Below, piece after piece: positions 18,361-26,873 of a stretch of DNA of 64,000 bases; within the stretch, counting starts at the first letter, position 1, and every line of letters starts with the position of its first letter. Both the position numbers and the translations under genes were made by a program. Source of the DNA: Bacteroidales bacterium UBA3297 (GTDB lineage: Bacteria > Bacteroidota > Bacteroidia > Bacteroidales > Paludibacteraceae); contig DETD01000009.1 in NCBI GenBank assembly GCA_002362105.1, positions 247,105 through 311,104 on the forward strand, in the 5' to 3' direction. The notes beneath the pieces were generated by a model. That model did not search any database, was not told the DNA's origin, and worked only from the letters and a program-made list of their open reading frames with translations.

Positions 18361-21165
18361 ATGAAAAAGACGATGAAGCATTTGGGCGCTGTTGCAGCTG
18401 CCTTGGTTACACTTTATTCGTGCTCCGGTTCAAAAGGTACAGCACCAGAATTAGAAGGAGCAACGGACTATGTGGTGTCGGAATCAATCGACAGCGTGCC
18501 TATTACCGGTATGGTGGTTGACCCCACTGGCACACCTCTAAACGGCGTGTTGGTTGTGACGGGTACCGACACTGTCATCACCTCCGAAAACGGACTTTAT
18601 GCAGTTGAAAAGAAGCGGTGTGTCAACGGCCGTAGTGTTGTGAAATTTGAAAAAGAGGGCTATTTTTCGGTAGTCCGTACAGCCGATGGCGACCGACTGG
18701 ATGCGGTGCTTCAACCTATGGAAGACAAGGACAGCGTGTCTACTGTGACCCGCTTCAAGTCGACGGAGGCCTCTACGTTGAAAGTTGGTGGTATGACCAT
18801 CTCTATTCCTGCCAATTCGTTGGTCGACGAAAAGGGCGGTGCCTATTCGGGCGCTGTTTCTGCAAGTGTTTTCTACCTTGACCCCAATGCAAAAAACTTT
18901 AACGACGCTATGCCGGGAAGCGACCTGTCGGGTGTGACTGCCAACGGCAAGGAAGTGGTTCTCTTGTCGTATGGTATGGTGGAGGTGTCGCTTTTCGACT
19001 CTACTGGTGGCAAACTGCAATTGAAAAAAGGCTCGGAAAGCGAGTTGACCTTTCCGGTTCCTGCTGGCTTCGACGACAAACTGCACAAAACCATTCCGCT
19101 CTGGTATTTCGATGAGGCAAAAGGAACATGGATTGAAGAAGGCGTGGCAGAGAAAGTTGATGGCTGCTACAAAGGCAAGGTTCAGCATTTCTCTTGGCAC
19201 AACTTAGACGATCCGAATCTACGTGCCTATATCGAGGGGTATGTCCGTGACAAGAAAGGTGATCCCCTGCCATATATGTGTGTGACTGTTTCTCAAACCT
19301 TTACCTACACCAGGGCCGATGGTTACTATCGTGTGACGATCCCAAATAACACTGATGTCTTTGTCACTGTGCGTCCTGTTGACTATGGGGGGAAAGTTGA
19401 CCCTCCTATTTATCAGGTAAAAGGTCTTGATGCTGGCACGGTTTATAAGCAAGACGTGGTTTTACCTGAACTAGCGTGCATTAAGGGCCGTGTTACCGAT
19501 AGAACAGGTAAGGGTGTCTATACAATTGTGTCTGGTCTGCCACGCACGCGCGTCCGAACCAATTACAACGGCGAATACTTTATGTATTATCAAGGCGACG
19601 AACCGATAACGGTCACTGTCTTGCCCGAAGATTATATTAATCGTGAAGATGCGGGATGGGAGGTGAAGTCGTATTCGATTGCCAGTGAAAATAGTGTAAA
19701 GCCTGGTTTTAGCTACGATTTTGTTTTACCGAATAGACACTGTGGCTATGGACGCCTGACTAATTCGGATGGCGGCTCCCTTTCAAGTGTGAGGGTAACC
19801 GCTATGATTGACGGAAAGGAGTATTCAACTTACTCCACGTATGGTTTTTATAGGTTCCTGTATCTGGATGCGAAGAAAGCTTCTGTGGGAGTGAAATCTG
19901 CTGACTATTATGGTTACAAGGAAAAGTTCTATAGCGTGCCGTGCAATAATGGAGTCCTTTCGTTCCCTAAAATTGTGGTGCCTACCGGTCAAGTCATCAA
20001 GGGATGTGTTGTGAACACTTGTGGCCCTTCGTTCGCAAATGTGACCCTGCTCTATGGTGGACTCTTGAAAAAGAAACGCGAAAGCTACACGGTCAGCACC
20101 GATGCCTACGGCCGATTCTCGCTTCAAGTACCTTTCGATAAAAGGGATGAAAGCAAGCTGATTCGTATCAGGTGCAACAACAAACAGAAAAAAATAAAAA
20201 TTAACTCGGAAGACAATGTTGTCAACCTTGGTGATATTGAAATGTGCTCTGATTTTGCGCTCGAAAACAATTGCGTTTACGTGGAAGCAGACAACAAAAT
20301 TCTGAAATTCGATCTGGAGAAAGACCGCTACAACGAAATGATGAAGTCGGAAGCTAACAACAAGATAAAACACCAAATTTGGTGCAAGACTTCCAATTAT
20401 GCGGGCTTCCTGGTGTTTAATGCCGATGGAAAATACTCCATACACCAATCAAACAAGAAGGTGCGAGACACAACTTTCAAAGTCACATCCTATACAGTTT
20501 ATCTTGTAACGCCAAATCTCACAACTTACGAGGGAAGCAGTTCTGCCTTATGTGGTGATGGCGATTTTGACAACATTAATTTGGATCTTTACGACCAACG
20601 GGGTGACGATGTGTTTGTGTTCGGTAAAGTAGCTCCTGAATGGGTCTTGCCAGAGACCTATTTGGATGATTTTTACAAACAGTATCTCTTCAATCGTAAT
20701 GAAATAAAGCAGTTGACTTACGGTAACTCCCAACATCAGCAGTTCTTTACCTTCTCGTCTGATAAAAAGTCGCCAAAGGGATTCGAGGATGAACTGAAGA
20801 AGCAGAAGAAAATGGTGGAGAAAGGCACGTTCCGTGATGCGGGCGACAATGTGGCGACTGTATTTGCCAACGATAACGAGCAAGTGCTTGTCCGCCGTAT
20901 GGCTAATGGCAAATGGGAGACTACTATCCTCCAGCGTGAGGGAATTGGCAACGAACCGCTTTTCCAGTGTTGGAAGGTCGACTTCTCGCGTTCTTCTATC
21001 CGTACGAAAGGGGCTTCCCCGGTTGAGTATATGCTGCGTAACGAGGCCGACATCATCAATATGGTCATGTTTGGGCCGCTGATGGGCATCAAGTTCGAAA
21101 AAACTAACATTTCCGACAATAAGTGCGGTTGCTCGAATCCGGCTTCAATTGTAATTGCTGACTAA
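18361..21165 (+). CDS. Large lipoprotein with carboxypeptidase-regulatory-like domains
   Basis: A 934-residue envelope lipoprotein. The signal ends in a lipobox (LYSC, Cys at residue 21) followed by SGSKG. Several carboxypeptidase-regulatory-like (transthyretin-like) beta-sandwiches follow: ITGMVVDPTGTPLNGV near 49, AYIEGYVRDKKGDPLP near 290, IKGRVTDRTGKGVY near 375 and IKGCVVNTCGPS near 545. The segment KVGGMTISIPANSLVDEKGG near 140 resembles ZU5-like surface domains. The C-terminal 300 residues lack a recognised domain and end with CGCSNPASIVIAD. It closes an operon with the two LRR proteins and may anchor or assemble with them at the outer membrane. Confidence 0.8.
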   Translation: MKKTMKHLGAVAAALVTLYSCSGSKGTAPELEGATDYVVSESIDSVPITGMVVDPTGTPLNGVLVVTGTDTVITSENGLYAVEKKRCVNGRSVVKFEKEGYFSVVRTADGDRLDAVLQPMEDKDSVSTVTRFKSTEASTLKVGGMTISIPANSLVDEKGGAYSGAVSASVFYLDPNAKNFNDAMPGSDLSGVTANGKEVVLLSYGMVEVSLFDSTGGKLQLKKGSESELTFPVPAGFDDKLHKTIPLWYFDEAKGTWIEEGVAEKVDGCYKGKVQHFSWHNLDDPNLRAYIEGYVRDKKGDPLPYMCVTVSQTFTYTRADGYYRVTIPNNTDVFVTVRPVDYGGKVDPPIYQVKGLDAGTVYKQDVVLPELACIKGRVTDRTGKGVYTIVSGLPRTRVRTNYNGEYFMYYQGDEPITVTVLPEDYINREDAGWEVKSYSIASENSVKPGFSYDFVLPNRHCGYGRLTNSDGGSLSSVRVTAMIDGKEYSTYSTYGFYRFLYLDAKKASVGVKSADYYGYKEKFYSVPCNNGVLSFPKIVVPTGQVIKGCVVNTCGPSFANVTLLYGGLLKKKRESYTVSTDAYGRFSLQVPFDKRDESKLIRIRCNNKQKKIKINSEDNVVNLGDIEMCSDFALENNCVYVEADNKILKFDLEKDRYNEMMKSEANNKIKHQIWCKTSNYAGFLVFNADGKYSIHQSNKKVRDTTFKVTSYTVYLVTPNLTTYEGSSSALCGDGDFDNINLDLYDQRGDDVFVFGKVAPEWVLPETYLDDFYKQYLFNRNEIKQLTYGNSQHQQFFTFSSDKKSPKGFEDELKKQKKMVEKGTFRDAGDNVATVFANDNEQVLVRRMANGKWETTILQREGIGNEPLFQCWKVDFSRSSIRTKGASPVEYMLRNEADIINMVMFGPLMGIKFEKTNISDNKCGCSNPASIVIAD

Positions 21166-21186
21166 GGGCTCCCTCCCTTATAACGA

Positions 21187-21238
21187 TAAAGTCCCCGAAG
21201 GTTGGTATTATCCAGCTTTCAGGGACTTGTCGTTTTTA
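21187..21238 (+). terminator. Intrinsic terminator of the LRR/lipoprotein operon
   Basis: Arms AAGTCCC (21189-21195) and GGGACTT (21222-21228) form a stem extended by CGAA/TTTC pairing, followed by a five-T run at 21233-21237. It lies just before the end of the convergent ThiD/AraC gene. Confidence 0.75.
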
Positions 21239-21241
21239 TAC

Positions 21242-22396
21242 CTACTTGTTCTTTAAGGCTCTTTTCTTAAACTCGGTCGGTGAGGTGCCTTTCATCTGTT
21301 TGAAGAATTTTGCGAATTGTGCTTGCGAGTGGAATCCGTATTCGTAGGCTATTTCCTGTATGTTTTTGTCGCTGTTGGTGAGTTGCAGCTCTATTTCACG
21401 CATCAACTGTTCGCTCAGCAGTTCTTTCGGTGTTTTTCCCGCCACTTTCCGGGTTATTTGGGCCAGATAGCGGGTGGTGACGTTCAGACGCTCGGCGTAG
21501 AAACTGACATCGTTGTGCTGTTTGAAGTGTTGCACAATCTCCTTCATCAGGCTGTTGTACAGTTCTAGCTTGTGCGGTGTAACGTGGCTGTGGTTGGTGT
21601 GGTGTAATAGGCTTCCGCCTTGTCCCAGGTGCAAGTCGATGGAGTAGATGACCAGGCGGTTCACATAGTTCCTCGCTTTCTCTATGGCTTCGTGCAGGTT
21701 GTTCCCTTGGGCCAGGTAGGTGGCAATGGCCGACGACAGCACACCGCCTACACCGTGCGAGTTCCGGTCAATTACACCGAGAGTAGAGTAGAAGGTCGGC
21801 TCTTTTTCCCCGCTTTCTACCAGTATGTCGGTTATGGCTCCGTTGCCAAAATCGCCGCCCAGCAACAAAACGGCATTGTTCCCCTCTTTCAGCAGTTCTT
21901 GCGCGGCAGCCACTCCTTCCTCCAGACTGTTTATGGTGGTGCCTAGCAGGTGCTCTATGGCCTCGCGTTTCAGACACAAGATGCTGCTTTGTGGAAACAG
22001 GGCTTTGCGGATGTCTTTCAACAAGTCTTTTTCTACCAGCTGTTTGCCGTGTGCCGATACGATACCCGGGTCTAGCACCACATGCTTGGGCTTGTACAGG
22101 TCTAACAGGCGGACGATGGATATGGCTGTTTCCCGGTTTCTGACCATACCCACTTTCACCACTTCGGGGTGAAGGTCGTCCATCACTGCCTCTATCTGCT
22201 TCCTTATATTGTCGGCCGGCAAGTCGAAAACTTCTTGAATGCCGAAGGTGTTCTGTACGGTCACCGAGGTTATGGCTGTAGCCGCATAACCTCCAAGTGC
22301 CGATATTGTCTTTATGTCGGCCTGTATGCCAGCTCCGCCAACTCCGTCCGATCCGGTTATGCTGAGCACAGGTACACAATTCATTACACGCTTCAT
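21242..22396 (-). CDS. ThiD-like kinase domain fused to an AraC-family DNA-binding domain
   Basis: A 384-residue fusion. Residues 8-260 match hydroxymethylpyrimidine/phosphomethylpyrimidine kinase (ThiD): SITGSDGVGGAGIQADIKT, VTVQNTFG and VLDP near 107-110. Residues 275-380 are an AraC-type double helix-turn-helix (FYAERLNVTTRYLAQITRK, then IAYEYGFHSQAQFAKFFK and GTSPTEFKK). In active ThiD the C-terminal anion-hole motif is GTGC with a catalytic Cys; here it is GVGG (residues 215-218), so the Cys is a Gly. The MKGGH-like segment is also divergent (LLGGDFGNG). The likely role is a transcription factor whose dead kinase domain senses a thiamine pyrimidine or pyridoxine-like ligand. This is inference. 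It is divergent from dnaK. Confidence 0.85.
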   Translation of the reverse strand: MKRVMNCVPVLSITGSDGVGGAGIQADIKTISALGGYAATAITSVTVQNTFGIQEVFDLPADNIRKQIEAVMDDLHPEVVKVGMVRNRETAISIVRLLDLYKPKHVVLDPGIVSAHGKQLVEKDLLKDIRKALFPQSSILCLKREAIEHLLGTTINSLEEGVAAAQELLKEGNNAVLLLGGDFGNGAITDILVESGEKEPTFYSTLGVIDRNSHGVGGVLSSAIATYLAQGNNLHEAIEKARNYVNRLVIYSIDLHLGQGGSLLHHTNHSHVTPHKLELYNSLMKEIVQHFKQHNDVSFYAERLNVTTRYLAQITRKVAGKTPKELLSEQLMREIELQLTNSDKNIQEIAYEYGFHSQAQFAKFFKQMKGTSPTEFKKRALKNK

Positions 22397-22601
22397 TTCC
22401 GCTGGTCTTTATTTTTTGCAAAGGAAGTGTGTTTGTCTGAATGTTACAATAATATGTTCCTGTTTTGATAAATTGCTTATACAAAAAAACAAAAGCAGGC
22501 CTTTCTTGTTCTTGTTTTGACAAATGGAAAGGACAAAACGGAAAGGTACTGACTGCCGCTTCCCTAAATGTGGCTCTTTTGTCATTCCTTATTGGTTCTT
22601 T

Positions 22602-22649
22602 CTGCCATTCTGTCGTAACGGACGTCGCATGGCTTTGCAGAAATGGCAG
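22602..22649 (+). promoter_or_regulatory. Inverted half-sites upstream of the dnaK promoter
   Basis: CTGCCA at 22602-22607 and TGGCAG at 22644-22649 are inverted copies about 42 bp apart, upstream of the sigma-54-like element. The second copy, in the context ATGGCAGATTT, resembles ATGGCAGAGTTT upstream of grpE. They may be activator (enhancer) sites; the remainder of 22397-22601 shows nothing else. Confidence 0.35.
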
Positions 22650-22679
22650 ATTTCGCCCTTTTTTGCTGTTTTTTCGGTT

Positions 22680-22694
22680 TGGCACGCACTTTGT
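22680..22694 (+). promoter_or_regulatory. Sigma-54-type promoter of dnaK
   Basis: TGGCACG (22680-22686), four nucleotides, then TTGT (22691-22694). This fits the -24/-12 consensus TGGCACG-N4-TTGCW with one mismatch at the final C, and the GG-to-GT spacing is exact. The predicted start is near 22706, about 60 nt before the ATG. No TAnnTTTG element was found close by. Confidence 0.55.
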
Positions 22695-22766
22695 TCTTTA
22701 TTGGGCGTGGATTTCAAAATATCCGCACTTCTGAATTTTGAATAATAATTAAATTAAGATAAAATT

Positions 22767-24704
22767 ATGGGAAAGATTATTGGTATCGACTTGGGAACTA
22801 CCAACTCTTGCGTTGCTGTAATGGAAGGCAACGAACCAAAGGTAATTCCAAATAGCGAAGGTAAGAACACCACTCCTTCTGTCATTGGTTTCGTTCAAGG
22901 TGGTGAGCGTAAGATTGGCGACCCTGCTCGCCGTCAGGCTATCACCAACCCAACTAAGACCGTGTTCTCTATCAAGCGTTTCATGGGTAACACTTACGAC
23001 CAGTGTACGGCTGAAATCGAACGTGTCCCTTACAAGGTTGTCCGTGGCGACAACAACACTCCTCGTGTTGACATCGACGGACGTCTTTACACGCCGCAGG
23101 AAATCTCTGCTATGGTGCTCCAGAAGATGAAGCAGACTGCAGAAGACTACCTTGGCGAAAAGGTTACCGAGGCTGTCATCACCGTTCCTGCTTATTTTAA
23201 CGACTCTCAGCGTCAGGCTACCAAAGAGGCCGGCGAAATCGCTGGTCTGACTGTAAAGCGTATCGTTAACGAACCTACTGCTGCCGCTTTGGCATACGGT
23301 CTCGATAAGAAGGGTAAGGATATGAACATTGTTGTGTTCGACTGTGGTGGTGGTACACACGATGTGTCTGTCCTCAACTTGGGCGACGGTGTGTTCGAGG
23401 TTCGCGCTACTGCCGGTGATACCCACCTCGGTGGTGACGACTTCGACCAGCGTATCATCGACTGGTTGGTTGAAGAGTTCAAGGCTGAACACTCTGGTGC
23501 TGACCTTAGCAAGGACCCTATGGCACTGCAGCGTTTGAAAGAGGCTGCTGAAAAGGCTAAGATTGAGTTGTCTAACACTACTTCTAGCGAAATCAACCTG
23601 CCTTACATCATGCCTATCGACAACGTTCCTCAGCACTTGGTGAAGACTCTTACCCGTGCTAAGTTCGAACAGTTGGTTCAAGACTTGGTTAAGCGCACTA
23701 TCGACCCTTGTGCCGACTGTTTGCAGAAGGCTGGCCTTTCTAAGAGCGATATCGACGAAATCATCCTTGTGGGTGGTTCTACTCGTATCCCTGCTATCCA
23801 GAATGCCGTTAAAGAGTACTTCGGTAAGGAGCCTTCTAAGGGCGTTAACCCAGACGAGGTGGTTGCCGTTGGTGCTTCTATCCAGGGTGGTGTCCTCACT
23901 GGCGATGTTAAGGACGTGCTTTTGCTCGACGTTACTCCGCTTTCTCTCGGTATCGAGACCATGGGTGGTGTAATGACCAAGCTTATCGATGCGAACACTA
24001 CCGTTCCTACTCATAAGGCCCAGGTATTCTCTACCGCTGCCGACAACCAGACTGAAGTGACTATCCACGTTCTTCAGGGCGAACGTCCAATGGCTTCTCA
24101 GAACAAGAGCCTCGGTCAGTTCAACCTGACAGGTATTGCTCCTGCTCCACGTGGTATTCCTCAAATCGAGGTTAGTTTCGATATCGACGCTAACGGTATT
24201 CTTAAGGTTTCTGCTAAGGATAAGGCTACTGGTAAGGAACAGAACATCCGTATCGAGGCTTCTTCTGGCTTGAGCGACGCTGAAATCCAGCGTATGAAGG
24301 CCGAGGCCGAGGCTAATGCGGCTGCCGATAAGTCTGCTAAGGAACGTATCGACAAGATTAACCAGGCTGACTCAATGATCTTCTCTACCGAGCGATTCTT
24401 GAAAGAGGCTGGCGACAAGGTGCCTGCTAACACCAAGTCAAGTGTCGAGGGCGCTCTTGCACGCTTGAAGGAGGCTCACCAGAAACAGGATATTCCTGCT
24501 ATCGATGCTGCTATGGCTGACCTTCAGAAGGCTACTGAAGCATTCTACCAGGCTGCTCAGGCTGCTGGTGCTGGCGCAGGTCAGGCTGGTCCGGGTGCAG
24601 GTGGCTTCGGCGGTGGTTTCAATGGTCAGGCTGGTCCTGGTCAGCAGAACGCTGGTGGCAAAGACGACAATGTAACAGATGTTGACTTCGAGGAAGTGAA
24701 GTAA
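22767..24704 (+). CDS. dnaK: Chaperone DnaK (Hsp70)
   Basis: The major cytosolic Hsp70 chaperone, 645 residues, acting with DnaJ and GrpE, which are encoded at 45-47 kb. The N-terminal ATPase domain opens GIDLGTTNSCVAVMEG and has the phosphate-2 segment (FDCGGGTHDVSV near 191, with Cys and His where many DnaKs have Leu and Phe) and the adenosine motif (ILVGGSTRIPAIQ near 334). The linker DVLLLDVTPLSLGIET and the substrate-binding domain follow from about 385. A Gly/Ala/Gln-rich tail ends in the conserved EFEEVK-type terminus. It is monocistronic with a strong terminator and an apparent sigma-54-type promoter. Confidence 0.98.
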   Translation: MGKIIGIDLGTTNSCVAVMEGNEPKVIPNSEGKNTTPSVIGFVQGGERKIGDPARRQAITNPTKTVFSIKRFMGNTYDQCTAEIERVPYKVVRGDNNTPRVDIDGRLYTPQEISAMVLQKMKQTAEDYLGEKVTEAVITVPAYFNDSQRQATKEAGEIAGLTVKRIVNEPTAAALAYGLDKKGKDMNIVVFDCGGGTHDVSVLNLGDGVFEVRATAGDTHLGGDDFDQRIIDWLVEEFKAEHSGADLSKDPMALQRLKEAAEKAKIELSNTTSSEINLPYIMPIDNVPQHLVKTLTRAKFEQLVQDLVKRTIDPCADCLQKAGLSKSDIDEIILVGGSTRIPAIQNAVKEYFGKEPSKGVNPDEVVAVGASIQGGVLTGDVKDVLLLDVTPLSLGIETMGGVMTKLIDANTTVPTHKAQVFSTAADNQTEVTIHVLQGERPMASQNKSLGQFNLTGIAPAPRGIPQIEVSFDIDANGILKVSAKDKATGKEQNIRIEASSGLSDAEIQRMKAEAEANAAADKSAKERIDKINQADSMIFSTERFLKEAGDKVPANTKSSVEGALARLKEAHQKQDIPAIDAAMADLQKATEAFYQAAQAAGAGAGQAGPGAGGFGGGFNGQAGPGQQNAGGKDDNVTDVDFEEVK

Positions 24705-24726
24705 GTCTGATAAGTAAATAACTAAA

Positions 24727-24768
24727 AAATCCCGTATAACTCAAGTAGTTATGCGGGATTTGCTTTTT
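24727..24768 (+). terminator. Intrinsic terminator of dnaK
   Basis: Fifteen-base arms (24727-24741 and 24747-24761, one wobble) enclose a 5-nt loop and are followed by GCTTTTT. It lies 23 nt after the dnaK stop codon. Confidence 0.9.
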
Positions 24769-25027
24769 GGGGGGAGGACTTTGTGGTTATTAGATAAAAA
24801 CTAAAACCTTTTGTTTCCAACTCATTGCAGATACGGTCAATACCCTCGCCAAACTCCTTGACATATTTGTATGCTTTGAGGTATTGGGTATTCTTCTGGT
24901 TTCGAGAGAAATGGGTGTGGTGTATGTTGTCTGGTCGCACTAGTTCTGGCAAATCGCCAGAAGTTCCGAAGACAAGGTGATCTTCGTAGATGACGATGCC
25001 TGTAATCAGTTTTTTTATATTGTTCAA
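24749..25027 (-). pseudogene. Remnant of an AlbA_2/RecG-like ATP-binding transcriptional regulator
   Basis: The minus-strand frame of 92 codons matches only the C-terminal part of AlbA_2-domain proteins (putative DNA-binding plus GHKL-like C domain): GIVIYEDHLVFGTSGDLPELV, then NIHHTHFSRN and KYVKEFGEGIDRICNELE. Full proteins have about 400-550 residues. There is no ATG start (only TTG at 25027), and the stop codon lies inside the dnaK terminator, so the fragment has been cut at both ends. It marks the edge of a decayed accessory patch. Confidence 0.7.
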
Positions 25028-25075
25028 CTATTATCAAGAGAGTTCGCATAACAACCGATTCTATAACTAAAAACC

Positions 25076-25163
25076 GCCAATACTGGCAGATTTTAGCCGC
25101 ATTATTTGGTTCGTTGAATAAAAAAACATACCTTTACACTACCAGAAAGTGCCAATAATGGCA
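25076..25163 (+). promoter_or_regulatory. Promoter flanked by two GCCA-N4-TGGC palindromes
   Basis: A good promoter (TTTG 25105-25108, 20-nt spacer, TACCTTTA 25129-25136) is bracketed by the palindromes GCCAATACTGGC (25076-25087) and TGCCAATAATGGCA (25150-25163). The second spans the start codon of the ATPase gene. This is the layout of a repressor-controlled or autoregulated promoter. GCCAATTTTGGC upstream of grpE is a similar palindrome. Confidence 0.5.
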
Positions 25164-26435
25164 AAAACAAGGAATGATATGATAGAAATAAAAAGAGACA
25201 GGTATCTAAAGCAGTTGATAGAGAGTCGTCGGAATGGCTTTATCAAAGTGGTTACAGGAATTCGTAGATGTGGCAAGTCATATCTGCTGAATGTTCTGTT
25301 CTACCACTACTTATTAGATAATGGGGTGGCAGATGACCACATCATCCGCATTGACCTTGAAGACCGCATGAACAAGGTACTGAGAAATCCAGACACCATG
25401 CTCCACTATGTTCATGACAGAATCAAGGACAATGACCTTTATTATATCATCATTGATGAGGTGCAGCTTATGGACGAGTTTGTGGATGTGTTGAATAGTT
25501 TCCGTCATATTGATAATGCCGACACATACGTGACAGGAAGTAACTCTCACTTCTTATCATCTGATATTCCTACAGAGTTCCGTGGCCGAGGTGAGACCAT
25601 ACATGTGAACCCTTTATCTTTTTCCGAGTTCTATTCTGCTATAGGAGGTGACAAACAAGATGCATGGCGCGAATACTACACCTATGGAGGCTTGCCTCTT
25701 GTTCAGTCATTTGAAACGGAGCAGAAGAAGATTGGCTATCTGAAGAACCTGTTTGAGACTGTATATTTGGCGGACATCATTGAGAGGCACAGAGTACAAA
25801 ACGAAAATGAAATGCGTGAACTGGTGCTTATCATGGCTTCATCCATTGGCTCTCCATGCAATCCGACAAAACTTTCAAACACTTTCAAAAGTGTAAAGAA
25901 CGTAAATATCACGAACAAGACTATTGGTAATTACCTTACTTATCTGACGGAATCATTTCTGCTGAACAAAGCCATACGTTACGATATAAAAGGGAAGAAA
26001 TACATCAACACGCTCACAAAATATTATTTTTCAGACATCGGTTTGAGAAATGCTATCCTCGATATGCGCCAACAGGAAGAGACGCACATCATGGAGAACA
26101 TCATCTACAACGAGCTTATCACACGTGGCTATAGTGTAGATGTTGGAATGGTGGAAATTAAGAAGCAGGACAAGGATGGTAAGTGGGTTCGTATTCAACT
26201 GGAAGTGGACTTCATCGCCAGTCTTGGAAGCAAGAAATACTACGTACAATCGGCTTTGTCCATCCCTGATAGGGAAAAAGAGATACAGGAGTCTCGCTCA
26301 CTAATGAACATCAATGACTCTTTCAAGAAGATTATCATTGTGAAGGACCACATCATGCCACGTCGCAATGAAGATGGTATACTGACAATCGGTCTTTTCG
26401 ATTTCCTTCTAAAAGAGGACAGTTTGGATTTATAG
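25158..26435 (+). CDS. AAA-type ATPase with DUF4143 C-terminal domain
   Basis: A 425-residue P-loop ATPase of the large, poorly understood family with an N-terminal AAA domain and a C-terminal DUF4143 domain. Walker A GIRRCGKS is at residues 34-41 and Walker B YYIIIDEVQ at 95-103. A conserved arginine region RGRGETIHVNPLSFSEF follows near 150, and the C-terminal nuclease-like motif region (LEVDFIASLGSKKYYVQ) is near 352. The ATG at 25158 is preferred; a GTG three codons upstream is possible. Genes of this type are common in Bacteroidales accessory regions, often beside restriction remnants. Base composition is more AT-rich than in dnaK. Confidence 0.85.
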   Translation: MAKTRNDMIEIKRDRYLKQLIESRRNGFIKVVTGIRRCGKSYLLNVLFYHYLLDNGVADDHIIRIDLEDRMNKVLRNPDTMLHYVHDRIKDNDLYYIIIDEVQLMDEFVDVLNSFRHIDNADTYVTGSNSHFLSSDIPTEFRGRGETIHVNPLSFSEFYSAIGGDKQDAWREYYTYGGLPLVQSFETEQKKIGYLKNLFETVYLADIIERHRVQNENEMRELVLIMASSIGSPCNPTKLSNTFKSVKNVNITNKTIGNYLTYLTESFLLNKAIRYDIKGKKYINTLTKYYFSDIGLRNAILDMRQQEETHIMENIIYNELITRGYSVDVGMVEIKKQDKDGKWVRIQLEVDFIASLGSKKYYVQSALSIPDREKEIQESRSLMNINDSFKKIIIVKDHIMPRRNEDGILTIGLFDFLLKEDSLDL

Positions 26436-26443
26436 AACGTCCC

Positions 26444-26764
26444 TTACTTGGAATTTTTGTCCACTGCTTGTGGACGAATTACAAGGCTTTGAATATCAAT
26501 CGTTTTGTTGTTAATTTTCAAATCGTCCACTGCTAGTGGACGATTTAAGAATTCCCATCCTTCATAGAATGTTCGCATACGCTTTATGGCACTTGCCGAG
26601 AATCCTCTCAGTCCTGGCAACTCTTTTTGTAGTTGCTGGCTGATAAGGTCAATGGCACCTGTTCCCCAAACGCCCTTGCGGGTATGCACGGAGACATAGC
26701 GACCAATACCATAGTAGAGGGAAAGCTGTTCGCGATTAGCCTCGCTTGCCACCTTGAGTAACAC
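26444..26764 (-). pseudogene. DUF1016 (YhcG-type) N-terminal remnant
   Basis: A 106-codon minus-strand frame matches the N-terminal half of DUF1016/YhcG proteins: LYYGIGRYVSVHTRKGVWGTGAID, then LQKELPGLRGFSASAIKRMRTFYEGW. The PD-(D/E)XK nuclease half, and the N-terminal start of the domain, are missing (family length about 330-380). Two palindromes with the core GTCCACTGC-GTGGAC (26459-26475 and 26521-26545, the latter with 10-bp arms) lie in the C-terminal linker. It converges with the ATPase gene, 8 bp away. Probably a decayed restriction-type gene. Confidence 0.65.
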
Positions 26765-26873
26765 TCTTTGCTGGTCTCATAAATGTCACCACGACAAAGC
26801 CTCCATTTTGGTGCCGCAATACCTCTCTTTTGCCAACCCCCATAAAGCGTTTCACCCCCGCCCCCAGTTTTTA

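Noticed and set aside
22749..24164. Long minus-strand open frame (471 codons) inside dnaK
   Set aside because: It is antisense to dnaK, whose protein is unmistakable. Long mirror frames over dnaK are a known result of its codon bias, and the translation has no domain.
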